A DNA stretch of 64,000 bases from Nibrella saemangeumensis (GCF_039541915.1 NZ_BAABHD010000077.1:51209-115208), one strand, 5' to 3'. Shown: positions 43,885-52,553, counted from the stretch's first letter. Made by a program: numbers and translations. The notes: a model not told the origin generated them from the sequence alone.

Positions 43885-44985
43885 TTATACAGCTAAGGCA
43901 GCCGGTTTGCTGACATTAACCACATGTTTAATCAGGCGTACCAGCTGGTGCATCTGCGGCTCGGTGCCAATGGTGATGCGCATCGTCAGCGGCATAGGAT
44001 AACTAACCCGAATGCCTCGTTGGGCAAACAGGTCCTTCAGCGACTGATGGAGTTCCGAATTACGGAAGCGCAGCATGAGAAAGTTGGTGCCGGAGGGCTG
44101 GACAATAAAGCGATCTTCGCCGGCCAGTTCCTGCAACAGGTACAGGCTGAAATCCCGCAGCCCTTTTACCCGCTCCCGGTTGATCCGGACCGCCTGCGCA
44201 AAGGCCGGATTCGCGAGCAACTCTTTCACCACCAATTCCGTGAAGATGTTGATCGTAAACGGAACCGTATTGGCTTTCAGCAACCGAACCAGCGACGGAC
44301 TGCCCACCAAATACCCCAGGCGCAGACCGGGTAGACCATACCCTTTGGAAAACGTTTTAAGTACCATCAGGTTGGCGAACTCGTGAACCAGACTAAGCGC
44401 CGACTGATTGCTGAATTCGGAATAGGCTTCGTCCAACACAAATACCGAATCGGGGTAGGCCGCCAGCAGCAGGCGCAGGTCTTTTAGCGGCAGCAGGGTG
44501 CCCATGGGGTTGTTGGGCGAGGTGAGCATCACCAGCGTAGGCTCCGCCAGCCGGGGAAAGTTCTCGATTTCGTAGGTACCGTCTTCGGCCAATACCCACT
44601 CCTGGTACGGCAGCCGCTCCTGGGCACATACCTGATGGTAAAAACCAAAAGTAGGTTTTTCGAGGACGGCCTGCCCGTAGACCTTCGAGAAGCAACTGAC
44701 AAGCTGCTGAATTAAGGCCGAGGAGCCATTACCCAGAATCACGCTATCGGTGGTCACGCCGGCGGAGGCCGCAATCAGGCTGGTGAGTTCCCAGTTGTAA
44801 AAGTCGGGGTAGCGGTTCCAGTTCAGGCTGATCAGCTTGTTGGCAATGTGCTGCTTCAGCTCCTGGGGTAAATCAAACGGCATTTCGTTCAGGTCCAGCC
44901 GGATGGATTGACTAGTGCCTAATTCATGCCATAAAGAGGTTTCGACCGCGGTCAGATCGGTCGGTAGTAGTTCAATAGCGTGCAT
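43885..44985 (-). CDS. PLP-dependent aminotransferase, HisC-like
   Basis: The 366-residue class I/II aminotransferase resembles histidinol-phosphate aminotransferase. It has the N-terminal LDLNEMPFDLP, ILGNGSSALIQQL, SPNNPMG, D185 in VFVLDEAYSEF and the PLP-binding K214 in TFSKGYGLPGLRLGY. It is 36 bases downstream of the GRAS-domain gene and in the same direction, so the two are probably one operon. No other histidine-pathway gene is near, which argues for a role outside histidine synthesis, such as making or changing an amino-acid-derived small molecule; that is inference. Confidence 0.88.
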   Translation of the reverse strand: MHAIELLPTDLTAVETSLWHELGTSQSIRLDLNEMPFDLPQELKQHIANKLISLNWNRYPDFYNWELTSLIAASAGVTTDSVILGNGSSALIQQLVSCFSKVYGQAVLEKPTFGFYHQVCAQERLPYQEWVLAEDGTYEIENFPRLAEPTLVMLTSPNNPMGTLLPLKDLRLLLAAYPDSVFVLDEAYSEFSNQSALSLVHEFANLMVLKTFSKGYGLPGLRLGYLVGSPSLVRLLKANTVPFTINIFTELVVKELLANPAFAQAVRINRERVKGLRDFSLYLLQELAGEDRFIVQPSGTNFLMLRFRNSELHQSLKDLFAQRGIRVSYPMPLTMRITIGTEPQMHQLVRLIKHVVNVSKPAALAV

Positions 44986-45021
44986 GGTTGTGTGGATGTG
45001 GATAGATGATGAGATACTATA

Positions 45022-46107
45022 TTATTCAGCCCAGAACAGGCTGGTAATTTCTTCGCCCTGAAAGGCCGTAGCGTAGCGATCAGGCAAATTGGTGAAGATA
45101 TGGGCGCCGTTTAGCGCCAGGGCTGGCAGGTGTACCGGGCGCTTGTGCAGTTGAAAGCCTGTTTCCCGGAACAGGTCAACCCATTGTTGCGTTGCGTAAT
45201 GTTTCTCAACCCGCTGACCCTCCGGATTGCCAAGTACATCATTAATCTCCCGGCCAAAGAAAAGCTTCAGCGCGGCTCTTTCCTTATCGGCAATAGACAG
45301 TTGGTCGATCAGGTTGAAGAGTGCGCCATAGTGGTTAACGCAGTTCCGGAAGCGCTTGCCATAATTTGGCTCGTAGTGATCGGAGTTAGGTTCGCTCAGG
45401 ACTAGCGCCTGTACGGGTAGTTCTTTCAGATTGGTAAACACCTGCTTCCGGGCCTCTGCACGCTGAATATGGTGAAGGGCAAACGACGCATTGGCATATA
45501 CGCCGTCGTGCCTGGAGGGCAACGACTGCTGTAGATCGGCAAGGCTTACTTGTTCGATGAAGGCCTGTTTGGCCACAAAACTGATGGTAAATGGTAGGCT
45601 GGCCCCTAGGCCGGAAATGGTTTCCTGGGCGCTTGCCAGAGCGTCTTCAAAAGGCTCAATGCCCACTATGGTTAAATGCCGGATAGCACTGGTGGGGTGC
45701 TGAGCGAGGCCGTTTAGAATATTGACGACCTGCATACCCGTACCAACACCGATGTCCATCAGCACCGGCTCCTGGTGCCGGCTCAGGCCGTCGATCAGCA
45801 GGGCGTTGGTGCATTGCTGGCTCAGATTGGCCAGCGGAAACTGCTGAATCAGGAGTTCAAACAGCCGGATCTGCGGGATTTCGAAGCGTTGCAGATAGAT
45901 ATGCTCTGCCGCCTGTACGCCTGTCAGCCGACGGCGCATGGCTGTAACGAGCATATAGGTAAACAGATTAGCCGAGTCGTCCAGGTTCTCCAGTGACTGC
46001 TCATACAGTTCTTCCAGTAAGTCCCGGTCCGAATCGGTGAGGGCACCCGGCATGCGTAGTGCCAGAGTCTGTAAGGCAGATAGCGAATTGATTTTCATTG
46101 CGTTCAT
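45022..46107 (-). CDS. Bacterial GRAS-domain protein (methyltransferase-like)
   Basis: The 361-residue protein matches the GRAS domain known best from plant transcription regulators such as DELLA and SCARECROW. Visible counterparts of plant motifs are the leucine-rich N-terminal helices (SANLFTYMLVTAMRRRLTG), a VHIID-like strand as LMDIGVGTGMQ (116-126), LTIVGIEPFED, LSEPNSDHYEPN (237-248), and the PFYRE/SAW-like RVEKHYATQQWVDLFRETGF (289-308). The bacterial members are related to Rossmann-fold methyltransferases, and the glycine-rich loop DIGVGTG is compatible with SAM binding. It heads an operon with a HisC-like aminotransferase. The start may be either ATG at 46107 or the one three codons later. 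Confidence 0.82.
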   Translation of the reverse strand: MNAMKINSLSALQTLALRMPGALTDSDRDLLEELYEQSLENLDDSANLFTYMLVTAMRRRLTGVQAAEHIYLQRFEIPQIRLFELLIQQFPLANLSQQCTNALLIDGLSRHQEPVLMDIGVGTGMQVVNILNGLAQHPTSAIRHLTIVGIEPFEDALASAQETISGLGASLPFTISFVAKQAFIEQVSLADLQQSLPSRHDGVYANASFALHHIQRAEARKQVFTNLKELPVQALVLSEPNSDHYEPNYGKRFRNCVNHYGALFNLIDQLSIADKERAALKLFFGREINDVLGNPEGQRVEKHYATQQWVDLFRETGFQLHKRPVHLPALALNGAHIFTNLPDRYATAFQGEEITSLFWAE

Positions 46108-46136
46108 ACTAGTTGTGTGAATAGATTGTGATGCAG

Positions 46137-46167
46137 CAAAATTGTGGGTACCCGTTTAGGTTGCCAA
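46137..46167 (-). promoter_or_regulatory. Candidate promoter of the GRAS-aminotransferase operon
   Basis: On the minus strand TTG (46167-46165), a 20-base spacer and CAATTTTG (46144-46137); the -7 box differs from consensus in its first base. The same variant box CAAnTTTG precedes the peptide genes at 51, 52.5 and 54 kb. Confidence 0.4.
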
Positions 46168-46195
46168 TTTTTCTGATTTGAACGGGCCTGAATCT

Positions 46196-46225
46196 CCGTT
46201 TAAGCGTAGCCTACGCCCGTTTAGT
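46196..46225 (+). promoter_or_regulatory. Possible LytTR-type direct repeats upstream of the GRAS operon
   Basis: CCGTTTAAG at 46196 and CCGTTTAGT at 46217 are 21 bases apart, the spacing of LytTR-domain binding repeats; a third CCGTTTAGG lies at 46152, 44 bases away. Similar boxes precede the LytTR regulator gene. Assignment is inference; the region also holds GCGTAG-C-CTACGC. Confidence 0.3.
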
Positions 46226-46242
46226 CGTTGGCACCTTAACGC

Positions 46243-46279
46243 AAAATGCCCGCCACGCGAGAGCTATGGCAGGCATTTT
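46243..46279. terminator. Terminator downstream of the globin gene
   Basis: Stem AAAATGCC / GGCATTTT extended by GCC / GGC after one mismatch. It ends the globin transcript before the GRAS operon control region. Confidence 0.65.
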
Positions 46280-46301
46280 CAGTTGATAGTAGTGTAGAAA
46301 A

Positions 46302-46733
46302 TCAGGTCCTCACAGACTGGCTCGGATTTAAACTTTGCAGCATAGTTTGGGATAATAGGGTGTAACATTGCTTCCAGGCTTCCTCCACGGTCGGGTTCCA
46401 GTCGCGGCCAAGGCCTTGCTGCAGCATCCAGAGCAGGGCTTTACCGACAGTTTCGTAATGCTGGGGCTTTACGCCATAACCGGCATGCCGCTGCGCCAGA
46501 GCTGCAATGTCGGCAGTCAGTTGATCCAGCCGGTCCAGCCTAGCCACAATCAGGCTGAGCGTAGCCATCAGTTTGGTATACTGCGCTTCCATCGGTGATT
46601 TAAATAAACTTCGCAGCGAAGGATCAATCAAAAACAATCTGGAATAAAACACATTGCCTACCAGCACCGGATCAACATCCCTCAGCAGCCTCCAGGTCTT
46701 CTTCACCAGCACAATTTGTTCCTCAGTCATCAT
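46302..46733 (-). CDS. Single-domain globin
   Basis: The protein of about 143 residues is a classical single-domain bacterial globin resembling Vitreoscilla haemoglobin. It opens MMTEEQIVLVKKTWRLL; the proximal haem histidine is in QRHAGYGVKPQHY and the helix after it (VGKALLWMLQ) matches the family. Such globins bind oxygen or detoxify nitric oxide. No reductase domain is attached. The open frame extends 19 codons further upstream, but the sequence there does not match globins, so the paired ATGs at 46733/46730 are chosen. Confidence 0.88.
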   Translation of the reverse strand: MMTEEQIVLVKKTWRLLRDVDPVLVGNVFYSRLFLIDPSLRSLFKSPMEAQYTKLMATLSLIVARLDRLDQLTADIAALAQRHAGYGVKPQHYETVGKALLWMLQQGLGRDWNPTVEEAWKQCYTLLSQTMLQSLNPSQSVRT

Positions 46734-46818
46734 ATAAGTTAGTCGGGATTTTCCTTCTACGAATGTCGGAAAAGCGGGACAGGTCGCCAAAAATTTCGAA
46801 TTGACTGGTTAAAACCGG

Positions 46819-46848
46819 CAGTTGAATTGTGTACGATTGCCGTTTAAG
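46819..46848 (+). promoter_or_regulatory. Possible LytTR direct repeats upstream of the response regulator
   Basis: CAGTTGAAT at 46819 and CCGTTTAAG at 46840 lie 21 bases apart in the same orientation, which fits the spacing and GTT core of LytTR sites and would allow autoregulation. Short and degenerate, so only a candidate. Confidence 0.3.
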
Positions 46849-47002
46849 CTGCGAAACCCAAATTATCAAGCTCTTTTTATTGACCGGTTTTTGCTACAAT
46901 TCGTTCCTGTTTAGCTACCATTTAACCAGGAATAGTTGCACTTCTCTTTACTTTCGGTAAGTTTTGCCAGTGAGCTAATTCTTACCTAAAAAGAGCCGGA
47001 TT

Positions 47003-47779
47003 ATGAATGCTGTCATTATCGAAGACGAGAAACTGGTGGCCCGCGAGTTTGCCTATAAAATTGCCGAAGTAGATGCCGAGGTACGTATTGTAGAAACGTT
47101 GCCGAGCGTAAAGACGGCACTGCGGTGGTTTGGCGAGAATGCCGAGCCCGATGTAGTGTTTGCCGACATTCAACTGGCCGACGGGGTGAGCTTTGAGATC
47201 TTTCAAAAGTTTCAGCTATCCTGCCCCATCATCTTTGTTACTTCCTACAACGAATACGCCATTCAAGCGTTTAAAGTCAACGGTATCGACTACCTCCTGA
47301 AACCGGTTGATACCGATGACCTGAGCAAAGCCATCGGCAAGGCGCGTATGCTGAACAAGGCAAAGAACGCTATGCCCGTTGATCTGCAAAAGCTTATGCA
47401 GGCGCTGCAGCAGCCGGGAACAGTGCTTAAGCCCAACTACAAAGAAACGTTTCTGGGTAATTCGCGCAGCGGATGGGTACCCATTAAAGTAAATGACATT
47501 GCGTTTTTCCAGTACGATGCCGTCAATTTCATGGTCACCAAGACGAATGATCGGTATCCGGTCGATTACGAAACCATGGACCAGATTGAAGAACTGCTGG
47601 ACCCCAGTCAGTTTTACCGGGCCAACCGCCAGTTTATCGTCAATAACGATGTCATCCAGAGCGTCAAGAGTCTGGAGAACTCGAAGCTGATCTTAAAGCT
47701 GAAATCTCCTCATCATGCCATCGACGTGGATATCAGCCGGCAGAAAGCGCCTGCCTTTAAACGCTGGCTGGACCGTTAA
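47003..47779 (+). CDS. LytTR response regulator
   Basis: The 258-residue protein has a receiver domain (1-120; acidic pocket E7-D8, phosphorylated D55 in VFADIQLADG, and K at LLKPVD) and a LytTR DNA-binding domain (about 150-258; GWVPIKVNDIAFFQYDAVN, FYRANRQFIVN). It lies five bases before the sensor kinase gene, so they form a two-component pair. LytTR regulators often control secreted peptides, bacteriocins and quorum systems, and this pair directly precedes the peptide locus. Candidate LytTR repeats lie 155-185 bases upstream. Confidence 0.93.
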   Translation: MNAVIIEDEKLVAREFAYKIAEVDAEVRIVETLPSVKTALRWFGENAEPDVVFADIQLADGVSFEIFQKFQLSCPIIFVTSYNEYAIQAFKVNGIDYLLKPVDTDDLSKAIGKARMLNKAKNAMPVDLQKLMQALQQPGTVLKPNYKETFLGNSRSGWVPIKVNDIAFFQYDAVNFMVTKTNDRYPVDYETMDQIEELLDPSQFYRANRQFIVNNDVIQSVKSLENSKLILKLKSPHHAIDVDISRQKAPAFKRWLDR

Positions 47780-47784
47780 ACCCT

Positions 47785-50700
47785 ATGACGGTGCGTTTGA
47801 GAACCTTCTTTATGCTGCTGGTGGCCGGGGGGCTGATCAGTAGCTGCCTATGGGCACAGCCGGCCCGGCTGCCGTTTGAATTCAACCATATCCAGGAGCA
47901 GCAGGGATTATCTTTTAACCAGATCAATTGTTTTTTTCAGGACCGCGACGGCTACTTTTGGGTCGGAACCATGAACGGGCTAAACCGCTTCGACGGGAAC
48001 TCGTTTACTGTTTTTAAGCATAATCCGGCTGATTCAAATTCAATTGGTCACAATAGTGTTTATTCCATTTGCCAGGATCGGGAAGGGCATATATGGCTGG
48101 GAACAGGCAAAGGTATCAGCCAGTTTAATCATGAGTCGGGCCGATTCATAAATTTTAAGCGGGTAAACGGACAATTGTTGGAGGAGTGCGTCAATATTCT
48201 TTGCGATCGTACCGGCGACATCTGGTTTTCTCAGCGGGGGCGCGGCTTGTGCCGGTATCAGGTTACAGCGAAGCGATTTGCTGATTTTAAAGCGGATACA
48301 AGCCGTGCATGGGGGTTGGCCTCCAACTATATCTCAAGGGTCGGCCTGGTCGAAGATCCGCACCGCAACGGTATATGGATGACTACCCTGGACCGGGGTA
48401 TACACTATTACGACAAAGCGACCGGCCGGTTTCACAACGCCCGCTATAATCCCGACAAGCTCCCGATTTTTAACAACCACTTCACTTCCTCTTTGGGCGT
48501 AGACCAACAGGGTAGGGTGATGTATGCCGACAATTACGATGAACGGATTGTTCTGTTCGACACCAAAAACCGGACTATTGCTGATACCATTGGGTTGCGT
48601 ACTCCCACTGGCACATCGCCGTTCCCGATCGCAGCTCTGCTGATGGACCGCAGCGGAAATTTGTGGGTAAGTTCGCGCAACCGGGCCATTTATTATAGGG
48701 ACGCCAGAACCCACCGGACAACTGAAATTGCCTATAATGAAGATCACAAGACATCGCCGGCTGACAAATACTTTATAGCCGCCTGGCAGCACCCCGACGG
48801 CTCGGTTTGGCTGGGCACCACCAACGGTATATCCTATACAAACCCCGAAAAGGCTTTTTACCGCATCCATAATATTGGAGCCCTTTTTCCGGGTGTAAAT
48901 GCCAATCGCGGCATTAATTGTATTGTTGAAGACGAAGACGGCTCCTGGTGGTTGAGTACCGCCAGCCAGGAGGTAATGCATTATTACCCTGCTACCGCTC
49001 AGCTAAAGGTGTACAAAATACCATCGGCACAACCGGATGAAGGCGGCTTCGGGCATCCTGTTCTGGGTTTTTCAAAAGACCGCCGTAAGCTGTTTGTAGC
49101 GATGAGTACCGAGCTATGGGTCTTCGATAAAAAGTCCCTGACATTCTCACAGTTGCCCTCCGCAGGTACCCTTATCAAGCGGTTGAATGGGGTGAGTGCG
49201 ATGCTGGTGCAGGATGACGATCTATGGCTATTTGGCAGTCGGCAGCTAGGCAGCATTCGGTACCATATACCCTCCAGTACCTGGAAAGAGGTTCCCATGC
49301 CATACAAGTCCAAAGATCAGACCAAGGCGTTTGTTCGCACCGTTATGACTGATACGTCTAATACCCTGTGGCTGGATGTATTTCCGGACGGTTTCGCCCG
49401 GTTTTCCAGTCAGGAAGGAAAGTTTCTGGCTGTTACGCCCAGAAATGCAATCGAATACGAAGAGAATTTTTTCTTTTTTAAAATAGACCGGCATAATCAG
49501 CTGTGGATGCCGGTAAACGGCTATGGTCTGGTGCGATATGATCCACGGACAAACACATACCGGCTCTGGACCGAGCATGATGGTTTGGGTGCAAATATGG
49601 TGCAGGCGGTGTGCCCTGATCGGTACGGGAAAATCTGGATTAGTGCCTATAATAAATTCTCAGTGTTTAATCCGGTCAATAACCAGTTTCGGAATTTCAG
49701 CATACCTGTTTTTCCGGAAGGTTCCTACTACGAGAACTATATGTTTTCGTTGCGCAATGGCAATATTCTAAGCACCCTGAAAGGCTATGTGGTTGAGTTT
49801 ATGCCGGACCGGATCAACGCTAAATCACCACCGGCCAAGGTGCTGATCAGTAGCCTGGTCCTGCCCGACACTCACCGGCTTGTTTATGCCGGAATGCCTA
49901 CGGTGGATCTGGATGTTGACGATCGCACCTTTAGTATTAATTATTCGGTCATGACGGTGCCGCAGCGCAACTATAAGTATCTATATAAACTGGACGGGTA
50001 TGATGATAAGTGGATAGAGGCCGGTTCACGTACGGTGGCTAATTACACCAGAATACCCGGTGGGAACTATACGTTTCGGGTAAAAGCGGTCGCGGCTGAG
50101 GTAGAGACTCCTGAAACGACGCTGGCTGTTCACGTCAATACTGAGTTTTACAACATGTTCTGGTTTCGGGCCTTGTTAGGGTTGGGTTTAGTTGGCCTCA
50201 TCATTCTGTTCTACCGCTACCGGACGCAGCAGACGAAGCAAGTGCATCACCTGCAAGTGCAGGCTACCCGGCTGGAACGGGATAAAACGGCCATGCAGTA
50301 CCAGAATCTGATCAATCACCTGAATCCGCATTTCCTGTTCAATAGCCTTACGTCGCTCAATAGCCTGATTATAACCGAACCGAAACAGGCTTCCCGCTTT
50401 TTACAGAAACTATCGGCTATTTACCGGTATATTCTCCAGAATAAAGAGAAAGAAACAGTCAGCCTGGAGCACGAGCTCACATTTGTCAACCATTATATTG
50501 ATTTGCAGAAATCCAGGTTTGAAGAAGGGTTGCAAATCAATATTGATGTTCCTGAGCAGTACATGTCTAGTCATATTGTTCCTGTTACGCTTCAGAACTT
50601 ATTTGAAAATGCGATCAAGCACAACATCATTGACGATGAGAATCCGCTGGTAATCCGGGTGTATATAGACAATGAGTATCTGTGTGTAGCCAATACCCTA

Positions 50701-50838
50701 CAGAAGAAGCATTTTGTGGAAACCTCCAACCAGCAGGGCCTCGACAGCCTGAAATCGCTGTATAGTTACCTCAGCGACCGGCCCATTAGTATTGCTGAAG
50801 AGGAAGATCAGTTTATCGTGAAACTGCCTCTGTTATAA
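47785..50838 (+). CDS. Sensor histidine kinase with a two-component propeller
   Basis: The 1017-residue protein has a signal peptide (ending LWAQ near residue 28), a periplasmic beta-propeller of reg_prop repeats (about 35-680; GYFWVGTMNGLNRFDG, GHIWLGTGKGISQFN), a Y_Y_Y domain (about 690-785; YLYKLDGYDDKWIE), one membrane helix (about 793-812), and a LytS-type kinase core with H849 in LNPHFLFNS and the N-box ENAIKHN. It would sense an external ligand and phosphorylate the regulator upstream. The same plan in other Bacteroidota senses glycans, but here the gene borders the peptide locus. The coding sequence looks somewhat AT-richer than its neighbours. Confidence 0.93.
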   Translation: MTVRLRTFFMLLVAGGLISSCLWAQPARLPFEFNHIQEQQGLSFNQINCFFQDRDGYFWVGTMNGLNRFDGNSFTVFKHNPADSNSIGHNSVYSICQDREGHIWLGTGKGISQFNHESGRFINFKRVNGQLLEECVNILCDRTGDIWFSQRGRGLCRYQVTAKRFADFKADTSRAWGLASNYISRVGLVEDPHRNGIWMTTLDRGIHYYDKATGRFHNARYNPDKLPIFNNHFTSSLGVDQQGRVMYADNYDERIVLFDTKNRTIADTIGLRTPTGTSPFPIAALLMDRSGNLWVSSRNRAIYYRDARTHRTTEIAYNEDHKTSPADKYFIAAWQHPDGSVWLGTTNGISYTNPEKAFYRIHNIGALFPGVNANRGINCIVEDEDGSWWLSTASQEVMHYYPATAQLKVYKIPSAQPDEGGFGHPVLGFSKDRRKLFVAMSTELWVFDKKSLTFSQLPSAGTLIKRLNGVSAMLVQDDDLWLFGSRQLGSIRYHIPSSTWKEVPMPYKSKDQTKAFVRTVMTDTSNTLWLDVFPDGFARFSSQEGKFLAVTPRNAIEYEENFFFFKIDRHNQLWMPVNGYGLVRYDPRTNTYRLWTEHDGLGANMVQAVCPDRYGKIWISAYNKFSVFNPVNNQFRNFSIPVFPEGSYYENYMFSLRNGNILSTLKGYVVEFMPDRINAKSPPAKVLISSLVLPDTHRLVYAGMPTVDLDVDDRTFSINYSVMTVPQRNYKYLYKLDGYDDKWIEAGSRTVANYTRIPGGNYTFRVKAVAAEVETPETTLAVHVNTEFYNMFWFRALLGLGLVGLIILFYRYRTQQTKQVHHLQVQATRLERDKTAMQYQNLINHLNPHFLFNSLTSLNSLIITEPKQASRFLQKLSAIYRYILQNKEKETVSLEHELTFVNHYIDLQKSRFEEGLQINIDVPEQYMSSHIVPVTLQNLFENAIKHNIIDDENPLVIRVYIDNEYLCVANTLQKKHFVETSNQQGLDSLKSLYSYLSDRPISIAEEEDQFIVKLPLL

Positions 50839-50875
50839 GCCTGGTAGTTGTTTTACACCACAGGGCTCAGCCGTT

Positions 50876-50924
50876 GAGCCGTAGAGAGTTGGACCGTTTA
50901 ACGCCAATTGCCTACGGCTCTTTT
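50876..50924 (+). terminator. Terminator after the sensor kinase
   Basis: Stem GAGCCGTAG / CTACGGCTC (50876-50884 with 50912-50920), extended inside by TTGG / CCAA, followed by four T. Confidence 0.7.
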
Positions 50925-51072
50925 GATTCTGTCTACTACTCACCTGCGTTTTTTTGCAAACCGCTGCCCCAATGTTGCAACTTTGATGTGTCAACCGACA
51001 ACAGGGACGCCGAAAACTGACCAGAGTAGGCACTCAAAAACAAACCATTAAAACAATTCACACCATGAAAAA
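50907..51072 (+). repeat. Promoter-leader repeat unit A (peptide 1)
   Basis: About 165 bases collinear with unit B at 52393-52553; bases 50972-51020 are identical to 52458-52506 over 49 positions. It contains a -33-like TTTG at 50953-50956, a 21-base spacer and CAACTTTG at 50978-50985, then a leader of about 74 bases with GCCGAAAAC and GAGTAGGC that can pair as GCC / GGC, ending in the start of peptide 1. Confidence 0.85.
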
Positions 51073-51181
51073 GCAAGTGAACAAATTGACTATTAAGACC
51101 GATAAAATGGTCGCACTGCCGAAAAGCCAAATTAAGAGCCTGGCTGGCGGACGCATGCACAAGCCTTTTGTTATTGATTAA
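51065..51181 (+). CDS. Peptide precursor 1, double-glycine leader
   Basis: A 38-codon gene missed by length cut-offs. The basic leader starts MKKQVNKLTIKTDKMVAL and continues PKSQIKSLAGG; the last two residues form a double-glycine processing site. The putative core is nine residues, RMHKPFVID, with no Cys, Ser or Thr. The leader pattern (Lys-rich start, xQI/QM-x-x-L/V-x-GG) is what C39 peptidase exporters recognise, and such an exporter is encoded 3 kb downstream. The 5' region is nearly identical to that of peptide 2. A terminator follows 43 bases after the stop. I regard it as a RiPP-like or pheromone-like precursor of unknown activity. Confidence 0.75.
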   Translation: MKKQVNKLTIKTDKMVALPKSQIKSLAGGRMHKPFVID

Positions 51182-51223
51182 GGCAAACATATAAAAGCTA
51201 AGCTTGTATTCAGACCTCTTTTG

Positions 51224-51255
51224 AGTCCCACATCATTGCGGTGTGGGACTTTTTT
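51224..51255 (+). terminator. Terminator after peptide 1
   Basis: Stem AGTCCCACA / TGTGGGACT with a nine-base loop, followed by six T; it separates peptide 1 from the flavin oxidoreductase gene, at least partly. Confidence 0.85.
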
Positions 51256-51318
51256 AACCCAAAAATCTATCTCACACCAGGCTGCTGAGTAAATCGGCAC
51301 CATTAACGTAAACCAGTC

Positions 51319-52257
51319 ATGAAAATCGGTCTTCTTGAGTTTGGATCAGGATGTGAAAGTCCGCTGGATATTGTCGAAAATGTGCTGAATTATGCCGAAC
51401 GCGCAGATGAGTTAGGGTTCACCCGCTTTTGGCTGGCCGAGAACTATGTAAATTATGCCGCCTACGGCAGTCCGGAAGTGCTGGTGCCGATTATTGCCGG
51501 CCTGACCAGTCAGATCAGGGTAGGTGTAGCGGGGGTATTAATGGCTTATCACAATCCGTACCGGGTAGCCTCGGCCTTTAAAGTACTGAGCAGCCTTTTT
51601 CCGGACCGGATCGACCTGGGCGTTGCCAAAGGGAGTGTTCCGGCCGATTTTAGCGCCTTGCTACAGCCTGATATAGATTTATCCGGGCAAGCCGCATGGG
51701 CAGAGGCCTTCAAACGAAATAGTACGGCTCTGCACAACTATTTGAATGGCGGTACCAACGCCGATAAGGTCATTCCGGTAAACGGCTCCGTTCCCACCCT
51801 GTGGTCTTTAACGGTCAGCCTGCAAAATGTTTCGGCGCTGGCCCGGTTGAATACCTCGCTTTGCCGATCGGTTTTTCATAACAGGATTGACGACCACAAA
51901 CGAGAGGCTGAGAAACTGGCGCAGTATCGGATTGAGTTTTACGAACATCATCAGCGCGAGCCCGAAATTACGATTTCAGTTGCTGGTGTGTGTGCTGAAA
52001 CCACACAGGAAGCGCAACGCATACGTGCTGGTTTACGAGAACCGTCCCGAATAGAACATGAACTTATTGGCTCACCCACTTATATTTTTGATGAGTTGTC
52101 GGCGCTTAAAGAAATATACGATGTCGATGAATTCATCTTTATGAATATGGCCGAAGAGCCTGCCCATAAACTGGAAAGTCTGGAGCTTATAGCCGGTGCC
52201 CGTGCTGGGTATGCAGCACCAGTCAACGCAGATTCGGGCTACTTGGTTGCCGCATAA
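51319..52257 (+). CDS. Luciferase-like flavin-dependent oxidoreductase (LLM class)
   Basis: The 312-residue protein has the TIM-barrel pattern of FMN-dependent luciferase-like monooxygenases: MKIGLLEFGSG at the start, ADELGFTRFWLAENY, IRVGVAGVLMAYHNPYRVA and PDRIDLGVAKGS. Family members oxidise small molecules with reduced flavin, including natural product intermediates. It lies between peptide genes 1 and 2, preceded by the peptide 1 terminator and followed by its own, so it may need read-through or its own promoter; none was evident. Action on a peptide core or on an unrelated compound are both open. Confidence 0.87.
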   Translation: MKIGLLEFGSGCESPLDIVENVLNYAERADELGFTRFWLAENYVNYAAYGSPEVLVPIIAGLTSQIRVGVAGVLMAYHNPYRVASAFKVLSSLFPDRIDLGVAKGSVPADFSALLQPDIDLSGQAAWAEAFKRNSTALHNYLNGGTNADKVIPVNGSVPTLWSLTVSLQNVSALARLNTSLCRSVFHNRIDDHKREAEKLAQYRIEFYEHHQREPEITISVAGVCAETTQEAQRIRAGLREPSRIEHELIGSPTYIFDELSALKEIYDVDEFIFMNMAEEPAHKLESLELIAGARAGYAAPVNADSGYLVAA

Positions 52258-52290
52258 ACGCCTATACCTGTGTATAAACAGATCTTATTC

Positions 52291-52328
52291 AGATCCCGCA
52301 TCCTACCCGGCGCGGGATCTTTTATTTT
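52291..52328 (+). terminator. Terminator after the flavin oxidoreductase
   Basis: Stem AGATCCCGC / GCGGGATCT with a 12-base loop followed by TTTTATTTT. Confidence 0.85.
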
Positions 52329-52392
52329 CTGTGGTAGTAGCGTCAGGGAGCGTTCATTTTCCACCGGCCAGCCGTAAGGCCGTTCAGCACGG

Positions 52393-52553
52393 ATTGCCTA
52401 CAGTTCTTTCGATTTCGGCTACCATTCGCCGGTGTTTTTTTGTAAACCCCCGCTCTCATGTTGCAACTTTGATGTGTCAACCGACAACAGGGACGCCGAA
52501 AACTGATCAGAGTAGGCACACAAAAATAAACCAAATAAACACACCATGAAAAA
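52393..52553 (+). repeat. Promoter-leader repeat unit B (peptide 2)
   Basis: Collinear with unit A over about 160 bases; contains a TTTG at 52439-52442 and CAACTTTG at 52464-52471, with the same GCCGAAAAC ... GAGTAGGC leader. The last 60 bases are also shared with unit C. Confidence 0.85.
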
